A stretch of DNA of 64,000 nt from an uncultured Acetatifactor sp. (GTDB lineage Bacteria > Bacillota > Clostridia > Lachnospirales > Lachnospiraceae), in assembly GCA_910580225.1 (NCBI GenBank), contig CAJTXE010000001.1:1-64000 (forward strand). The letters are read 5' to 3'. A program made the translations under genes and the position numbers. Position 1 is the first letter of the stretch; each line of letters begins with the position of its first letter. The notes under the pieces are model-generated. The model was not told where the DNA came from. It saw only the letters and a list, made by a program, of their open reading frames with translations, and did no database searches. Below are positions 52,348 through 61,652 of this stretch, piece by piece.

Positions 52348-53430
52348 ATGCGGACTTATCTTGTGACAGGAGGCGCCGGCTTTATCGGTTCCAATTATAT
52401 TCACTATATGTTCCGGAAATACGGTAATGAGATACGTATTATCAATGTGGATTTGCTGACTTATGCGGGGAATTTGGAGAACCTGAAGGATATCGAGAAT
52501 CTTCCCAATTATACCTTTGTCAGAGCGGATATCTGCGACAAGGAGGCGATTGCCCGGATTTTTGCGGAAAATGATATTGACAGAGTGGTACATTTCGCAG
52601 CTGAGAGTCATGTGGACAGGAGCATCCGCAACCCTGAAGTCTTTATTCAGACCAATGTGCTGGGCACGGCGGTGATGCTGAACTGCGCCAAAGCGGCATG
52701 GGAGCTTCCGGACGGCAGCTATCGGGAGGGAAAGAAGTTCCTCCATGTATCCACGGATGAGGTATACGGTTCCCTCCCGGAAGATGACAATGCATTTTTC
52801 TATGAGACCACACCCTATGATCCTCACAGCCCCTATTCTGCCAGTAAGGCATCGTCGGACATGTTGGTGAAGTCCTATATGGACACATACCGTTTTCCGG
52901 CAAATATAACCAACTGTTCCAACAATTACGGCCCTTACCAGTTCCCGGAGAAGCTGATTCCGCTGATGATCAACAATGCGCTCCAGGGCAGGAAGCTTCC
53001 GGTATACGGAGACGGAAAGAACGTCCGTGACTGGCTGTATGTGGAGGATCATGCAAAGGCCATAGATATGGTGCAGGAGCAGGGAAAACTGTTCGAAACG
53101 TATAATATCGGCGGACACAATGAGAAGCAGAACCTGGAGATTATCCATACGATTCTGGAGGTGCTTCAGGAGAAGCTTCCGGACGGGGACCCCAGAAAAG
53201 CACATGTAAGTGCGGATCTGATTCAGTATGTGGAGGACCGCAAGGGACATGACCGCAGGTATGCCATTGCTCCGGACAAGATCAAGGCAGAGATCGGCTG
53301 GTATCCGGAGACTATGTTTAAAGACGGAATACGAAAGACAATTGAGTGGTTTTTCGACCATGAAGACTGGATGAAAAATGTCACCAGCGGCGATTACCAG
53401 AAGTATTATGCGGAGATGTATGAGAAGTAA
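52348..53430 (+). CDS. rmlB: dTDP-glucose 4,6-dehydratase
   Basis: 360 residues. TGGAGFIGSNYIHYM (NAD site), HVSTDEVYGSLPED (active-site Thr, Asp, Glu) and PYSASKASSD (YxxxK), NDWLYVEDH-like NVRDWLYVEDHAKA. It makes dTDP-4-keto-6-deoxyglucose for L-rhamnose (with RmlC and RmlD) and for the WecE-type enzyme at 39976. It has a consensus promoter and is followed by a terminator, so it may be transcribed alone at a high level. Confidence 0.96.
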   Translation: MRTYLVTGGAGFIGSNYIHYMFRKYGNEIRIINVDLLTYAGNLENLKDIENLPNYTFVRADICDKEAIARIFAENDIDRVVHFAAESHVDRSIRNPEVFIQTNVLGTAVMLNCAKAAWELPDGSYREGKKFLHVSTDEVYGSLPEDDNAFFYETTPYDPHSPYSASKASSDMLVKSYMDTYRFPANITNCSNNYGPYQFPEKLIPLMINNALQGRKLPVYGDGKNVRDWLYVEDHAKAIDMVQEQGKLFETYNIGGHNEKQNLEIIHTILEVLQEKLPDGDPRKAHVSADLIQYVEDRKGHDRRYAIAPDKIKAEIGWYPETMFKDGIRKTIEWFFDHEDWMKNVTSGDYQKYYAEMYEK

Positions 53431-53459
53431 AGGGACTGAAGGCTGGATCAGGTAATCTG

Positions 53460-53515
53460 CATACAGGATAGGGTGTATTTTATCAAAACAGCACCACATC
53501 CTGTATGTGTTTTAT
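53460..53515 (+). terminator. Rho-independent terminator after rmlB
   Basis: CATACAGGAT (53460-53469) pairs perfectly with ATCCTGTATG (53498-53507), with further GGTG/CACC pairing inside, followed by TGTTTTATTAT. It lies 30 bases after the rmlB stop. Confidence 0.75.
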
Positions 53516-53643
53516 TATCAGGAGAATAGAAAACTGGGATAAAAAGATGCGCCGAAGGGACTTTATGCTTTTGAGCTGTCGCCCAGGAACTAAATTAGGA
53601 AAAAGAGATAAAGTTGCGCAGGGACGAAATGAGGAGGAATGTG

Positions 53644-54513
53644 ATGAAGGGAATTATATTGGCGGGAGGTTCCGGTACCAGACTCTACCCGCTTACAGGG
53701 GCGATCTCCAAGCAGATTATGCCTGTATACGATAAACCGATGATTTATTATCCGCTGTCCACGTTGATGCTGGCAGGAATCCGTGAGATTCTAATCATTT
53801 CCACACCCAGGGATCTGCCTGTGTTCCAGGAGCTTTTGAAAGACGGACATCAGCTGGGGATGGAGCTGTCCTATGCGGTGCAGGAGCATCCGGGAGGATT
53901 GGCGGAAGCGTTCCTGATCGGAGCCGATTTCATCGGAAATGACAGAGTTGCCCTGGTGCTGGGGGACAACATTTTTTATGGGCAAAGCTTTTCCAGGGTG
54001 TTGAAAAATGTGGCCGCAAGGGAGAAGGGAGCTACGATTTTCGGTTACTATGTGCGGGACCCCAGGGAATATGGGGTGGTAGAGTTTGATGAGAACGGCA
54101 AAGCCATATCCATTGAGGAGAAGCCGGAGAAGCCCAGGAGTAATTATGCGGTGCCCGGGTTGTATTTTTACGACAATGACGTAGTGGAAATTGCGCGAAA
54201 TGTGAAGCCTTCTGCCAGAGGGGAGTTGGAAATCACCAGTGTGAACAATGCCTATCTGGAGAGGGGAACGCTGCATGTGGAGACGCTTGGGCGGGGCTTT
54301 GCCTGGCTGGATACGGGGAATCATGACGCCTTGCTGGATGCGGCGGATTTTGTGGCTGCTTTTCAGAAGCGGCAGGGACTTTATATATCCTGTATTGAGG
54401 AGATTGCATACAAGAGGGGCTTTATCGACAAGGAGCAGCTGCTGAAGCTGGCAGAACCGCTGATGAAGACCAATTACGGGAAATATCTGGTAGAGGTAGC
54501 AAATGGACTCTAA
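53644..54513 (+). CDS. rmlA: Glucose-1-phosphate thymidylyltransferase
   Basis: 289 residues, normal length. MKGIILAGGSGTRLYPLTGAISKQ is the RmlA signature; LVLGDNIFYGQSFS and EEKPEKPRSNYAVPGLYFYDN follow. It makes dTDP-glucose for RmlB. AGGAGG lies six bases before the ATG. Separated from rmlB by a terminator and about 200 bases, with no clear promoter of its own that I can point to. Its stop lies inside the next gene. Confidence 0.96.
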   Translation: MKGIILAGGSGTRLYPLTGAISKQIMPVYDKPMIYYPLSTLMLAGIREILIISTPRDLPVFQELLKDGHQLGMELSYAVQEHPGGLAEAFLIGADFIGNDRVALVLGDNIFYGQSFSRVLKNVAAREKGATIFGYYVRDPREYGVVEFDENGKAISIEEKPEKPRSNYAVPGLYFYDNDVVEIARNVKPSARGELEITSVNNAYLERGTLHVETLGRGFAWLDTGNHDALLDAADFVAAFQKRQGLYISCIEEIAYKRGFIDKEQLLKLAEPLMKTNYGKYLVEVANGL

Positions 54514-55795
54514 ATTGCGCAGAATGGCGATTCTTTCCTCTATGGGGGTGATTTTACTGGTGTCGCTGCTGGTGCTGTATACCAACAGGCCTCCGGAGAA
54601 CCGCGGAAACGGAAGAGTACCGCAGACGACGAAGGAGCCTGCATCTGGGGAAGGGGAAGATGGGGCAGAAGAGGAAGGCGGGAAACCGTACGGACAGATC
54701 GGAGATGACCTGTCGGCTTTTCTGAAGGATCCGGCTTTTTTTGATCAGGAAATCAATCCTGTCCTGGAGGCGGCGAGGGAGAATGCATCCAGACTGTCGC
54801 TGGTGGTGACTTCCGTGGAGAAAGACCTGCGTATCCAGATCGTGAATACAAAGGGGGAGCCGGTTACAGGGGAGAGTTTTTTTGTGAAGCTGGACGGCAT
54901 GGGGGAGTACAAGGATCTGGATAAGGACGGTATCATTTATATCGGCGGACTGGCCGCAGGAGAGTATTATGTGGAGCTGATGCCTGCGGAGGGATATCGG
55001 GTGCCTGCCAACGAGACCCGGGTGCGTGTGAAGGACAAGGTGGAATATGTGGCCATCGATGATATCTCACTGCTGATTATGACGGAAGAAGAGATTGATC
55101 CCGAGGCCGAGGATACCGGCGTGGCAGATGCCCTGGAGGACGCGGATAAGACAGAGATCATGCAGTTCCAGAAGTCCACGTCCAATTCCAGAGTGGGCAT
55201 TGATGTCTCTAAGTGGAACGGCGAGATCGACTGGGACAGAGTACAGAATGCAGGCGTAGAATTTGCCATTATTCGTGCAGGATACCGGGGCTCCGTGACA
55301 GGCGCGTTGGTGGAGGATCCCTGCTTTACCATGAATATGAGAGGTGCTGCCGCCAGCGGAGTTCCGGTGGGTGTCTATTTCTTTACCCAGGCTGTGAACG
55401 AGGTGGAGGCCGTGGAAGAGGCATCGGCGGTATTGCAGCTGATTCGGGAATACGATTTGGAATTCCCGGTGTTCATTGATACCGAAGGCGCTGGCGGAAA
55501 CGGCAGGGCGGACAGCCTGGACGTGGAGACCAGAACCAGGGTCTGTGAGGCATTCTGCCGTACTATCACCAACGCAGGTTATGATGCCGGCGTCTACGGC
55601 AGCCGCAACTGGTATAATCATTATTTACATGCAGGTCAGCTGGAGCAGTATTGTATCTGGCTGGCGGAATACCGCAGTGCGCCGCTGTATCAGGGATATT
55701 ATCAGATGTGGCAATATACGTCAAAGGGCAGCATTGATGGTATCGAAGGAAATGTTGACATGAATGTCAGTTACTTGCCGTGGACGGACAGATAG
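54503..55795 (+). CDS. Membrane-anchored GH25 lysozyme
   Basis: 430 residues. N-terminal membrane anchor (about 8-27), an acidic linker, a beta-rich domain (LRIQIVNTKGEPVTGESFFVK; GGLAAGEYYVELMPAEGY) of the collagen-binding/SpaA-like kind, then GH25: GIDVSKWNGEIDW, GVYFFTQAVNEVEAVEEAS, PVFIDTEGAG with catalytic Asp/Glu, MWQYTSKGS. It begins 11 bases inside rmlA and is followed by rmlC, so it is co-expressed with dTDP-sugar genes. It shares the YRGSVTGALVEDP and AVEEAS stretches with the larger GH25 protein, so the two are paralogues. Confidence 0.92.
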   Translation: MDSKLRRMAILSSMGVILLVSLLVLYTNRPPENRGNGRVPQTTKEPASGEGEDGAEEEGGKPYGQIGDDLSAFLKDPAFFDQEINPVLEAARENASRLSLVVTSVEKDLRIQIVNTKGEPVTGESFFVKLDGMGEYKDLDKDGIIYIGGLAAGEYYVELMPAEGYRVPANETRVRVKDKVEYVAIDDISLLIMTEEEIDPEAEDTGVADALEDADKTEIMQFQKSTSNSRVGIDVSKWNGEIDWDRVQNAGVEFAIIRAGYRGSVTGALVEDPCFTMNMRGAAASGVPVGVYFFTQAVNEVEAVEEASAVLQLIREYDLEFPVFIDTEGAGGNGRADSLDVETRTRVCEAFCRTITNAGYDAGVYGSRNWYNHYLHAGQLEQYCIWLAEYRSAPLYQGYYQMWQYTSKGSIDGIEGNVDMNVSYLPWTDR

Positions 55796-55883
55796 GGCAG
55801 GGATGCATGTACGGCAAAGACAGAAGCAGCAGAGACACACAGAAAAGAGCATACAGCAGAATTGGAACAGGAGAAAAGGGATT

Positions 55884-56450
55884 ATGGGAAAAATCAGTGT
55901 GGAAACATGCGAGATAGAAGGGCTGAAGGTAATTACCCCCAGGGTGTTCGGGGACGAGCGAGGATATTTCTTTGAATCCTATCAGTACGAGGAGTATAAG
56001 GAGGCAGGAATCGGAGAGATTTTTGTGCAGGACAATCAGTCTTCCGGCAGAAGAGGGGTGCTGCGGGGCCTGCATTTTCAGAAGCAGTTTGCTCAGGATA
56101 AGCTGGTGCGGGCAATCCGCGGCGAGGTGTTTGATGTGGCGGTAGATTTGCGGAAAGGGTCGCCTACCCTGGGCAGGTGGTTCGGTGTCGTACTTTCCGA
56201 GGAGAACAAGAAACAGTTCTTTATTCCCAAGAATTTTGCCCACGGCTATCTGGTACTGTCGGATTATGCGGAATTTTGCTATAAATGTACGGAATTCTAT
56301 CATCCCGGCGACGAGGGCGGATTGCTGTACAATGATCCTGCTGTCGGCATAGAGTGGCCCGTTCCGGAGGGAATGGAGCTGATCATGGTGGACCGGGACA
56401 AAAACTGGGGGGGATTGGAAAGTGCGAAGGAAAGCCTGGGGTTACTATGA
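55884..56450 (+). CDS. rmlC: dTDP-4-dehydrorhamnose 3,5-epimerase
   Basis: 188 residues. GDERGYFFESYQYEEY, FVQDNQSSGRRGVLRGLHFQ with the catalytic His, and VFDVAVDLRKGSPTLG are RmlC motifs. It epimerises the RmlB product toward L-rhamnose. RmlD is not in the window and may lie elsewhere. Start set by AGGAGAAAAGGG and the usual protein length; upstream ATG 55764 lies inside the lysozyme gene. Its stop overlaps the wzm start (ATGA). Confidence 0.94.
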   Translation: MGKISVETCEIEGLKVITPRVFGDERGYFFESYQYEEYKEAGIGEIFVQDNQSSGRRGVLRGLHFQKQFAQDKLVRAIRGEVFDVAVDLRKGSPTLGRWFGVVLSEENKKQFFIPKNFAHGYLVLSDYAEFCYKCTEFYHPGDEGGLLYNDPAVGIEWPVPEGMELIMVDRDKNWGGLESAKESLGLL

Positions 56451-57430
56451 ACATAAGTAAAAAAGGCGGAATCGCCATATTTTCCTCCATGGGGGTTCTG
56501 ATGGGGCTGCTGATTATCCTGCATCAGAATCCGGGGCCAGGAGCAAATGCCCAGGAAGAGCTGCTGAAAAAAGTTCTTTCCTGCGGCATGATTCTTGCCG
56601 CCTGTCTGGTATTTGCAAAATGGTATGAAAAATTTACCACGGTTCCGGTTGAACTATATCAGAGCCGCCATCTGATCTGGAAACTGGCGAAAAACGACTT
56701 CAAGAAGCGGTATGCGGGGTCTTATATGGGAGCGCTCTGGGCACTGGCGCAGCCTGTTGTGACTGTGGGAATGTACTATATTGTATTTGACAAACTGATG
56801 GGAAATACGGGGCGTGGTGTGGAGGATGTGCCTTTTGTAGTGTTTTTAACCGCCGGACTGGTACCCTGGTTTTATTTTAATGAAGCCCTGAACAATGGGA
56901 CCAATGCGCTGAGGGAATATGATTATCTGGTGAAGAAGGTGGTATTCAAGATCAGTATTCTGCCCATTATCAAGATCATTGCAGCAACCTTTGTTCATGT
57001 GTTTTTTGTGGCGGTGCTGCTGGCGGTGGCGGCTCTTTATGGGTATTACCCCACGTTGTATACAATACAGATTGTTTATTACAGCTTTTGTCTGTTTATC
57101 TTTGTGCTGGCGCTGTGTTATGCCAGCTGTTCTGTTGTAGTGTTTTTTAAGGATCTGACACAGATTATTAATATTGCGCTGCAGATCGGAATCTGGGCTA
57201 CGCCGATTTTGTGGAATATTGAGTCGGCTCCGGCCGGATGGGTGTTTGTCCTGAAGCTGAACCCTCTTGTGTATGTGGTGGAGGGATATCGCAGTGCCAT
57301 ATACGGAAAACAGTGGTTTTTTCAGGACTTTTTTTCCACCATGTATTTCTGGATTGTAACAGTGGTGCTGTTTGGTCTGGGAGCGGCGGTGTTTCGTCGT
57401 CTGAAAGTACATTTTGCAGATGTGTTGTAA
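56447..57430 (+). CDS. wzm: ABC polysaccharide exporter, membrane subunit (Wzm)
   Basis: 327 residues; ABC-2 type permease. LIWKLAKNDFKKRYAGSYMGALWALAQPVVTVGMYYIVFDKLMG is the typical start of the Wzm/TagG family. Six helices follow in residues 85-320. About 75 residues precede it and carry two additional hydrophobic segments, an extension not usual for Wzm. With Wzt it moves a finished lipid-linked polysaccharide across the membrane. ATGA overlap with rmlC. Confidence 0.9.
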   Translation: MNISKKGGIAIFSSMGVLMGLLIILHQNPGPGANAQEELLKKVLSCGMILAACLVFAKWYEKFTTVPVELYQSRHLIWKLAKNDFKKRYAGSYMGALWALAQPVVTVGMYYIVFDKLMGNTGRGVEDVPFVVFLTAGLVPWFYFNEALNNGTNALREYDYLVKKVVFKISILPIIKIIAATFVHVFFVAVLLAVAALYGYYPTLYTIQIVYYSFCLFIFVLALCYASCSVVVFFKDLTQIINIALQIGIWATPILWNIESAPAGWVFVLKLNPLVYVVEGYRSAIYGKQWFFQDFFSTMYFWIVTVVLFGLGAAVFRRLKVHFADVL

Positions 57431-57533
57431 TGCCGTATAAATTTGTTCCATAATACAAACGCAGAGCGATACCTGGGGCAGTTTTTGCGGTTAAGCGCCC
57501 AGAAATCTGAGGAATACGGTATCTGACAGAGAT

Positions 57534-57563
57534 GAAACCGGTGGGAGCTTGGCAGCCGGTTTC
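57534..57563. repeat. Hairpin between wzm and wzt
   Basis: GAAACCGG (57534-57541) and CCGGTTTC (57556-57563), eight perfect pairs with a 14-base loop, 30 bases before the wzt start. The T content after it is low, so I see it as an RNA stability or processing element inside an operon. Confidence 0.5.
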
Positions 57564-57592
57564 AATAACGGAAAGTTCAGTGTAGGGGCAGT

Positions 57593-58957
57593 ATGAAAGA
57601 CAGAGAGACGAAGATACAGGTGCAGGAGGTGGATATCCCTGCAATTGAAATCAAAGATGTGGTGAAGATTTACAAGCTGTACGACAGAGCCAGAGATCGG
57701 GTGAAGGAGGCGCTGGGGCTTGGCAGAAAGCAGTCCCATAAACTTCATTATGCCCTCAACGGGGTCAGCATGAATATTTACCGCGGGGAGACCGTGGGGA
57801 TTATCGGTACCAATGGCTCCGGGAAATCCACCATACTGAAAATAATCACAGGAGTACTCAATCCCACCGCAGGAGAAGTCCATGTGGCTGGGCGTATTTC
57901 TGCGCTGCTGGAGTTGGGCGCCGGCTTCAATATGGAATATAACGGTATTGAGAATGTGTATCTCAACGGCACCATGATGGGATTTACCGACAGGGAGATT
58001 GCCGAAAAACTGCCGGAGATACTGGAATTCGCCGATATCGGAGACTATGTGAACCAGCCGGTGAAGACGTACTCCAGCGGCATGTTTGTGCGTCTGGCTT
58101 TTGCAGTGGCCATCAACATAGAGCCGGAGATTTTGATCGTGGACGAAGCCCTCTCTGTGGGAGACGTTTTTTTTCAGGCAAAATGTTACCATAAATTTGA
58201 AGAATTTAAGAAGCTGGGCAAGACGATCGTGTTTGTCAGTCATGATCTGAGTATCATCAGCAAATACTGTGACCGGGTATTTTTGCTGAACAAGGGGAAT
58301 CTGCTGGGGGAAGGCTCACCCAAGGAAATGATTGATGCCTATAAGCGGGTGCTGGTGGGACAGTATGAGGTACCGGAAGGAAAGGGAAAGCAGGGGCTGG
58401 CCTCAGATGCAGGAGGGACGGACGGACAGATCAATTCCGCATCAGGACCGGATACGGCAGGCGCCCAGAGCACGAATCCGGAGCGGCATACGGTGGGCGT
58501 CAATCCGGATGCTCAGGAATACGGCACAAAGCAGGCAGAGATCACGGATTATTACATTACGGACGAGCGGGGCATACAGGCGATGGCTATTCTGAAGGGA
58601 AGCAGGTTTACGATGCATATGCGTGTCAGGTTTCACGATCATGTACCGGCTCCTATATTTGCCTTGTCGGTTAAAAATGTACTTGGAATCGAAATAACCG
58701 GTACCAATACCATGATTGAAAAGGCTTTTCTGGAGAGTGGAGAACCGGGGCAGGTGAAGGATATCACTTTTACTCAGAAGATGACTCTTCAGGGCGGAGA
58801 GTATCTGCTGTCTCTTGGAGTAACCGGATACAATGGGGATACATTTGAGGTGTATCACAGATTATATGATGTAATGGAAGTGACAGTGGTGTCAGATAAA
58901 GATACCGTAGGGTATTATGACATGGAGTCCGAGGTGACTGTGACAGATGCATTGTGA
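57593..58957 (+). CDS. wzt: ABC polysaccharide exporter, ATPase with carbohydrate-recognition tail (Wzt)
   Basis: 454 residues. ATPase: Walker A GTNGSGKST (72-80), signature YSSGM (160-164), Walker B LIVDEAL (181-187), His217. A low-complexity linker spans about 262-320. The C-terminal 130 residues have the beta-sandwich pattern of Wzt carbohydrate-binding domains (SRFTMHMRVRFHDHVPAPIFALSVKN; YLLSLGVTGYNGDTFEVYHR). In E. coli O9a such a domain recognises the capped non-reducing end made by WbdD; a WbdD-like gene follows here. Confidence 0.93.
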   Translation: MKDRETKIQVQEVDIPAIEIKDVVKIYKLYDRARDRVKEALGLGRKQSHKLHYALNGVSMNIYRGETVGIIGTNGSGKSTILKIITGVLNPTAGEVHVAGRISALLELGAGFNMEYNGIENVYLNGTMMGFTDREIAEKLPEILEFADIGDYVNQPVKTYSSGMFVRLAFAVAINIEPEILIVDEALSVGDVFFQAKCYHKFEEFKKLGKTIVFVSHDLSIISKYCDRVFLLNKGNLLGEGSPKEMIDAYKRVLVGQYEVPEGKGKQGLASDAGGTDGQINSASGPDTAGAQSTNPERHTVGVNPDAQEYGTKQAEITDYYITDERGIQAMAILKGSRFTMHMRVRFHDHVPAPIFALSVKNVLGIEITGTNTMIEKAFLESGEPGQVKDITFTQKMTLQGGEYLLSLGVTGYNGDTFEVYHRLYDVMEVTVVSDKDTVGYYDMESEVTVTDAL

Positions 58958-58988
58958 GAGGACGCCCTATAAAGCCGCAGTGCGCTGA

Positions 58989-59099
58989 CGTCAAAGGAAG
59001 GGAAGCATGAGAACCGGTGGTGAGGACGGCGTAAAAAACGGCAGAGTTCCGGCGTCAGAGGAAGGGAAGCACGAGAACCGGCTGTGAGGACGGCGTAAA
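58989..59099. repeat. Tandem duplication, 64-bp period, between wzt and the methyltransferase-kinase gene
   Basis: A 47-bp segment at 58989-59035 recurs at 59053-59099 with four mismatches (43 of 47 identical by my count). Each copy contains GAGGACGGCGTAAA. It fills most of the gap between the two genes. No coding role is evident. Confidence 0.8.
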
Positions 59100-59169
59100 G
59101 ACCACAATGCCCCGGCAGGGAAGAAACTGCGCAGACAGTTCGGAGAGAGCAGGTAAGGCAGGAGAGAGA

Positions 59170-61446
59170 ATGGCGGCAGAAAATAAGATAGAAGAAATCG
59201 GAAAAGTCAGACTGGATTATGGGAAATATTCCGGCAAAGACTATTACAGCGAGGGGGCAGTGGAGGATACCCTGCTGGATATTGTGAAAAGCAAATCTTC
59301 CGCGGAATACGACAGGATCATTGAAGAGCGAAAATCCTGGCCTTTTTTATATCATTTGTCCTCGCTGCGTGAAAATATTGTGGACTGGATTCCCATGCAC
59401 AAGGGCTGCAAAGTATTGGAGGTGGGCAGCGGCTGCGGGGCCGTCACAGGAGCTCTGGCCAGGAAGGCAGGAAGTGTGACCTGTGTGGAATTGTCGAAGA
59501 AGCGGAGCCTGATCAACGCTTATCGGCACAGAGAGTGGGATAATATCACCATTCATGTGGGCAATTTTCAGGATATTGAGCCGGAGCTGCCCGGAGATTT
59601 TGACTATATCTGCCTAATTGGTGTGTTCGAGTACGGGAAGAGCTATATCGGCGGGGACAGGCCCTATGAAACTTTTCTGGAAAAGCTTTTTCCGCATCTG
59701 GCGCCAGGGGGACGGATTGTCATTGCCATTGAAAATAAATATGGATTAAAATATTTTGCAGGGTGCCGGGAAGATCATCTGGGCACTTATTTTTCAGGCA
59801 TTGAAAACTATGTCTCAGGCGGGGAGGCCAGGACTTTCAGCAGAAACGGACTAGAACGCATTTTCTCAAACTGCGGAGTGGGGGAGTATCATTTTTATTA
59901 TCCCTATCCGGACTATAAGTTTATGACGGCTCTGTACAGTGACGGTTACTTGCCCGGAAAAGGAGAATTGTTTAATAATGTACGGAATTTTGACAGCGAC
60001 CGGCTGTTGTTGTTCAATGAAAAAAATGCTTTTGACGGCATGGCGGAGGATGGGCTGTTTCCGCTGTTTTCCAATTCCTATGCCGTGATCGTCGGGCGTG
60101 GGTTTGACGTGAAATATGTGAAGTATTCCAATGACCGGGCACCGGAGTATGCGGTGCGGACGGAAATCCTGGAAAGCTGGTTCGGAAGCCGACAGGAGAT
60201 GGATGTGGTACGGAAATATCCCATGGGGGAAGCCGCTGAGGAGCATGTGAGGGGTATGGCGGCAGCCTGTGAGAGCCTGAAGGACAGGTACCAGGGCGGG
60301 AAGCTTGCAGTGAACGAGTGCGAGTTGGTGGAGGTGGACGGACAATTCTGCGCCCAGTTTGAATATGTGGATGGCATCTCTCTTCTGGAATTGATGGACA
60401 GATGTCTGGAGCGGGATGATCTGGAAGCCTTTCAAAGATATTTCAGGGAATTTGTGGAACGGGTAGGCTATAACAGTGAGTATCCGGCGGCTGATTTTGA
60501 CCTGGTCTTCGGGAATATACTGATAACGCCCCGGGGCTGGGAAACTGCCGATGAAAAGGAGGCGCAGGGACGCAGCTTTCGGGAACATGGAAGCCGGAAT
60601 CAGAGCATGCAGCGGAGTTTATTTCAAAATCCGGGATTTTTGCCGGGAGATGGGCAGGAGGGAAGGCAGGCGCAGGATTACCCGGAGGAGGATCTGCTTC
60701 AGGGCACATGGACTCTGATTGACTATGAATGGACCTTCGGAAAGCCTATGGACAGGAAACGTCTTGCCTTCCGGGCGGCTTACTGGTATTTGTTGGAGGA
60801 TGAAAAGCGGAAGAAGATCGGTATGGACTGGATTCGGGATACCCTCTCGGTCACAGAACGGGAGGTGAAAGCCTTCTGGGAGGAAGAGGGAGAGTTCCAG
60901 CGTTTTGTCACAGGGGAACGTGCTTCTCTGGCGGAAATGCGGGAGAAAATCGGCAATCGGATCATCCGGCCTCTGGATTGGCTGGAAAGATATCAGGATT
61001 CTCAAGATGTAAATCGTGTTCAGATCTATGAGGACAGGGGACAGGGATACAAAGAGGAAGAGTCCTATTTTGTCAGAGATGCCTATCAGGGAGACTGGAT
61101 AATTGAATTGGAACTGAAGGTGGGCGGGGATGTGAAGATGCTGCGGATCGATCCTGGCATGTACGCCTGTTCCGTGAAAATAAGGGAAATGACCTTTAAT
61201 GGAGCTACGGTGCCTTTGCACAAAAGGAAGCTTCTGTATGCCAACGGAAGCATTGTAAGGCCGACGGATAAGGCGCAGAGAGACTGTCCGGGCATTGTGT
61301 TTGCCACGGAGGATCCCAATATCAATATCAATGTAGAGCGGCTGGAACGGAAGGAAGAGAATATCCTGCGGGTGCGCCTGGAAATCGTGCGCCTGCCCCT
61401 GCAGATTGCGCAGGATATGGAGGCCGGGTGTAAGCGGAGATTTTGA
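59170..61446 (+). CDS. WbdD-like methyltransferase-kinase (chain-terminating candidate)
   Basis: 758 residues from ATG 59170 (GGAGAG before it). Residues 75-240 are a class I SAM methyltransferase: VLEVGSGCGAVTG (82-94), CVELSKKR, FDYICLIGVFEY. Residues 340-540 look kinase-like: a lysine at about 349 (VVRKYPMG), FEYVDGISL hinge, DLVFGNIL (about 444-451) and LIDYEW (516-521) standing for the HxDxxxxN and DxE-type motifs. A linker of low complexity splits the last two (about 460-510). The C-terminal 200 residues are a domain of unknown type. In WbdD the same two activities methylate and phosphorylate the chain end to stop growth. Context with Wzt supports this. Confidence 0.72.
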   Translation: MAAENKIEEIGKVRLDYGKYSGKDYYSEGAVEDTLLDIVKSKSSAEYDRIIEERKSWPFLYHLSSLRENIVDWIPMHKGCKVLEVGSGCGAVTGALARKAGSVTCVELSKKRSLINAYRHREWDNITIHVGNFQDIEPELPGDFDYICLIGVFEYGKSYIGGDRPYETFLEKLFPHLAPGGRIVIAIENKYGLKYFAGCREDHLGTYFSGIENYVSGGEARTFSRNGLERIFSNCGVGEYHFYYPYPDYKFMTALYSDGYLPGKGELFNNVRNFDSDRLLLFNEKNAFDGMAEDGLFPLFSNSYAVIVGRGFDVKYVKYSNDRAPEYAVRTEILESWFGSRQEMDVVRKYPMGEAAEEHVRGMAAACESLKDRYQGGKLAVNECELVEVDGQFCAQFEYVDGISLLELMDRCLERDDLEAFQRYFREFVERVGYNSEYPAADFDLVFGNILITPRGWETADEKEAQGRSFREHGSRNQSMQRSLFQNPGFLPGDGQEGRQAQDYPEEDLLQGTWTLIDYEWTFGKPMDRKRLAFRAAYWYLLEDEKRKKIGMDWIRDTLSVTEREVKAFWEEEGEFQRFVTGERASLAEMREKIGNRIIRPLDWLERYQDSQDVNRVQIYEDRGQGYKEEESYFVRDAYQGDWIIELELKVGGDVKMLRIDPGMYACSVKIREMTFNGATVPLHKRKLLYANGSIVRPTDKAQRDCPGIVFATEDPNININVERLERKEENILRVRLEIVRLPLQIAQDMEAGCKRRF

Positions 61447-61652
61447 ATTGCCCGGCAAATCCGGCAGGAGGCTACAGCAGGAACAGGATAGGAAATTCAT
61501 CAGAGAGAATCGCAGCAGCAACAGGAATGGCAAATCCGGGAGAGGGACCCCTGTAGGATAAGACATCATTCTGCCTGGGAGAAATGCCGCTGTGTGAGAC
61601 CCGGAGAGCAGCCGGATTCGGGAATATATGGAGTGGAACGGAAAGGAATCGT

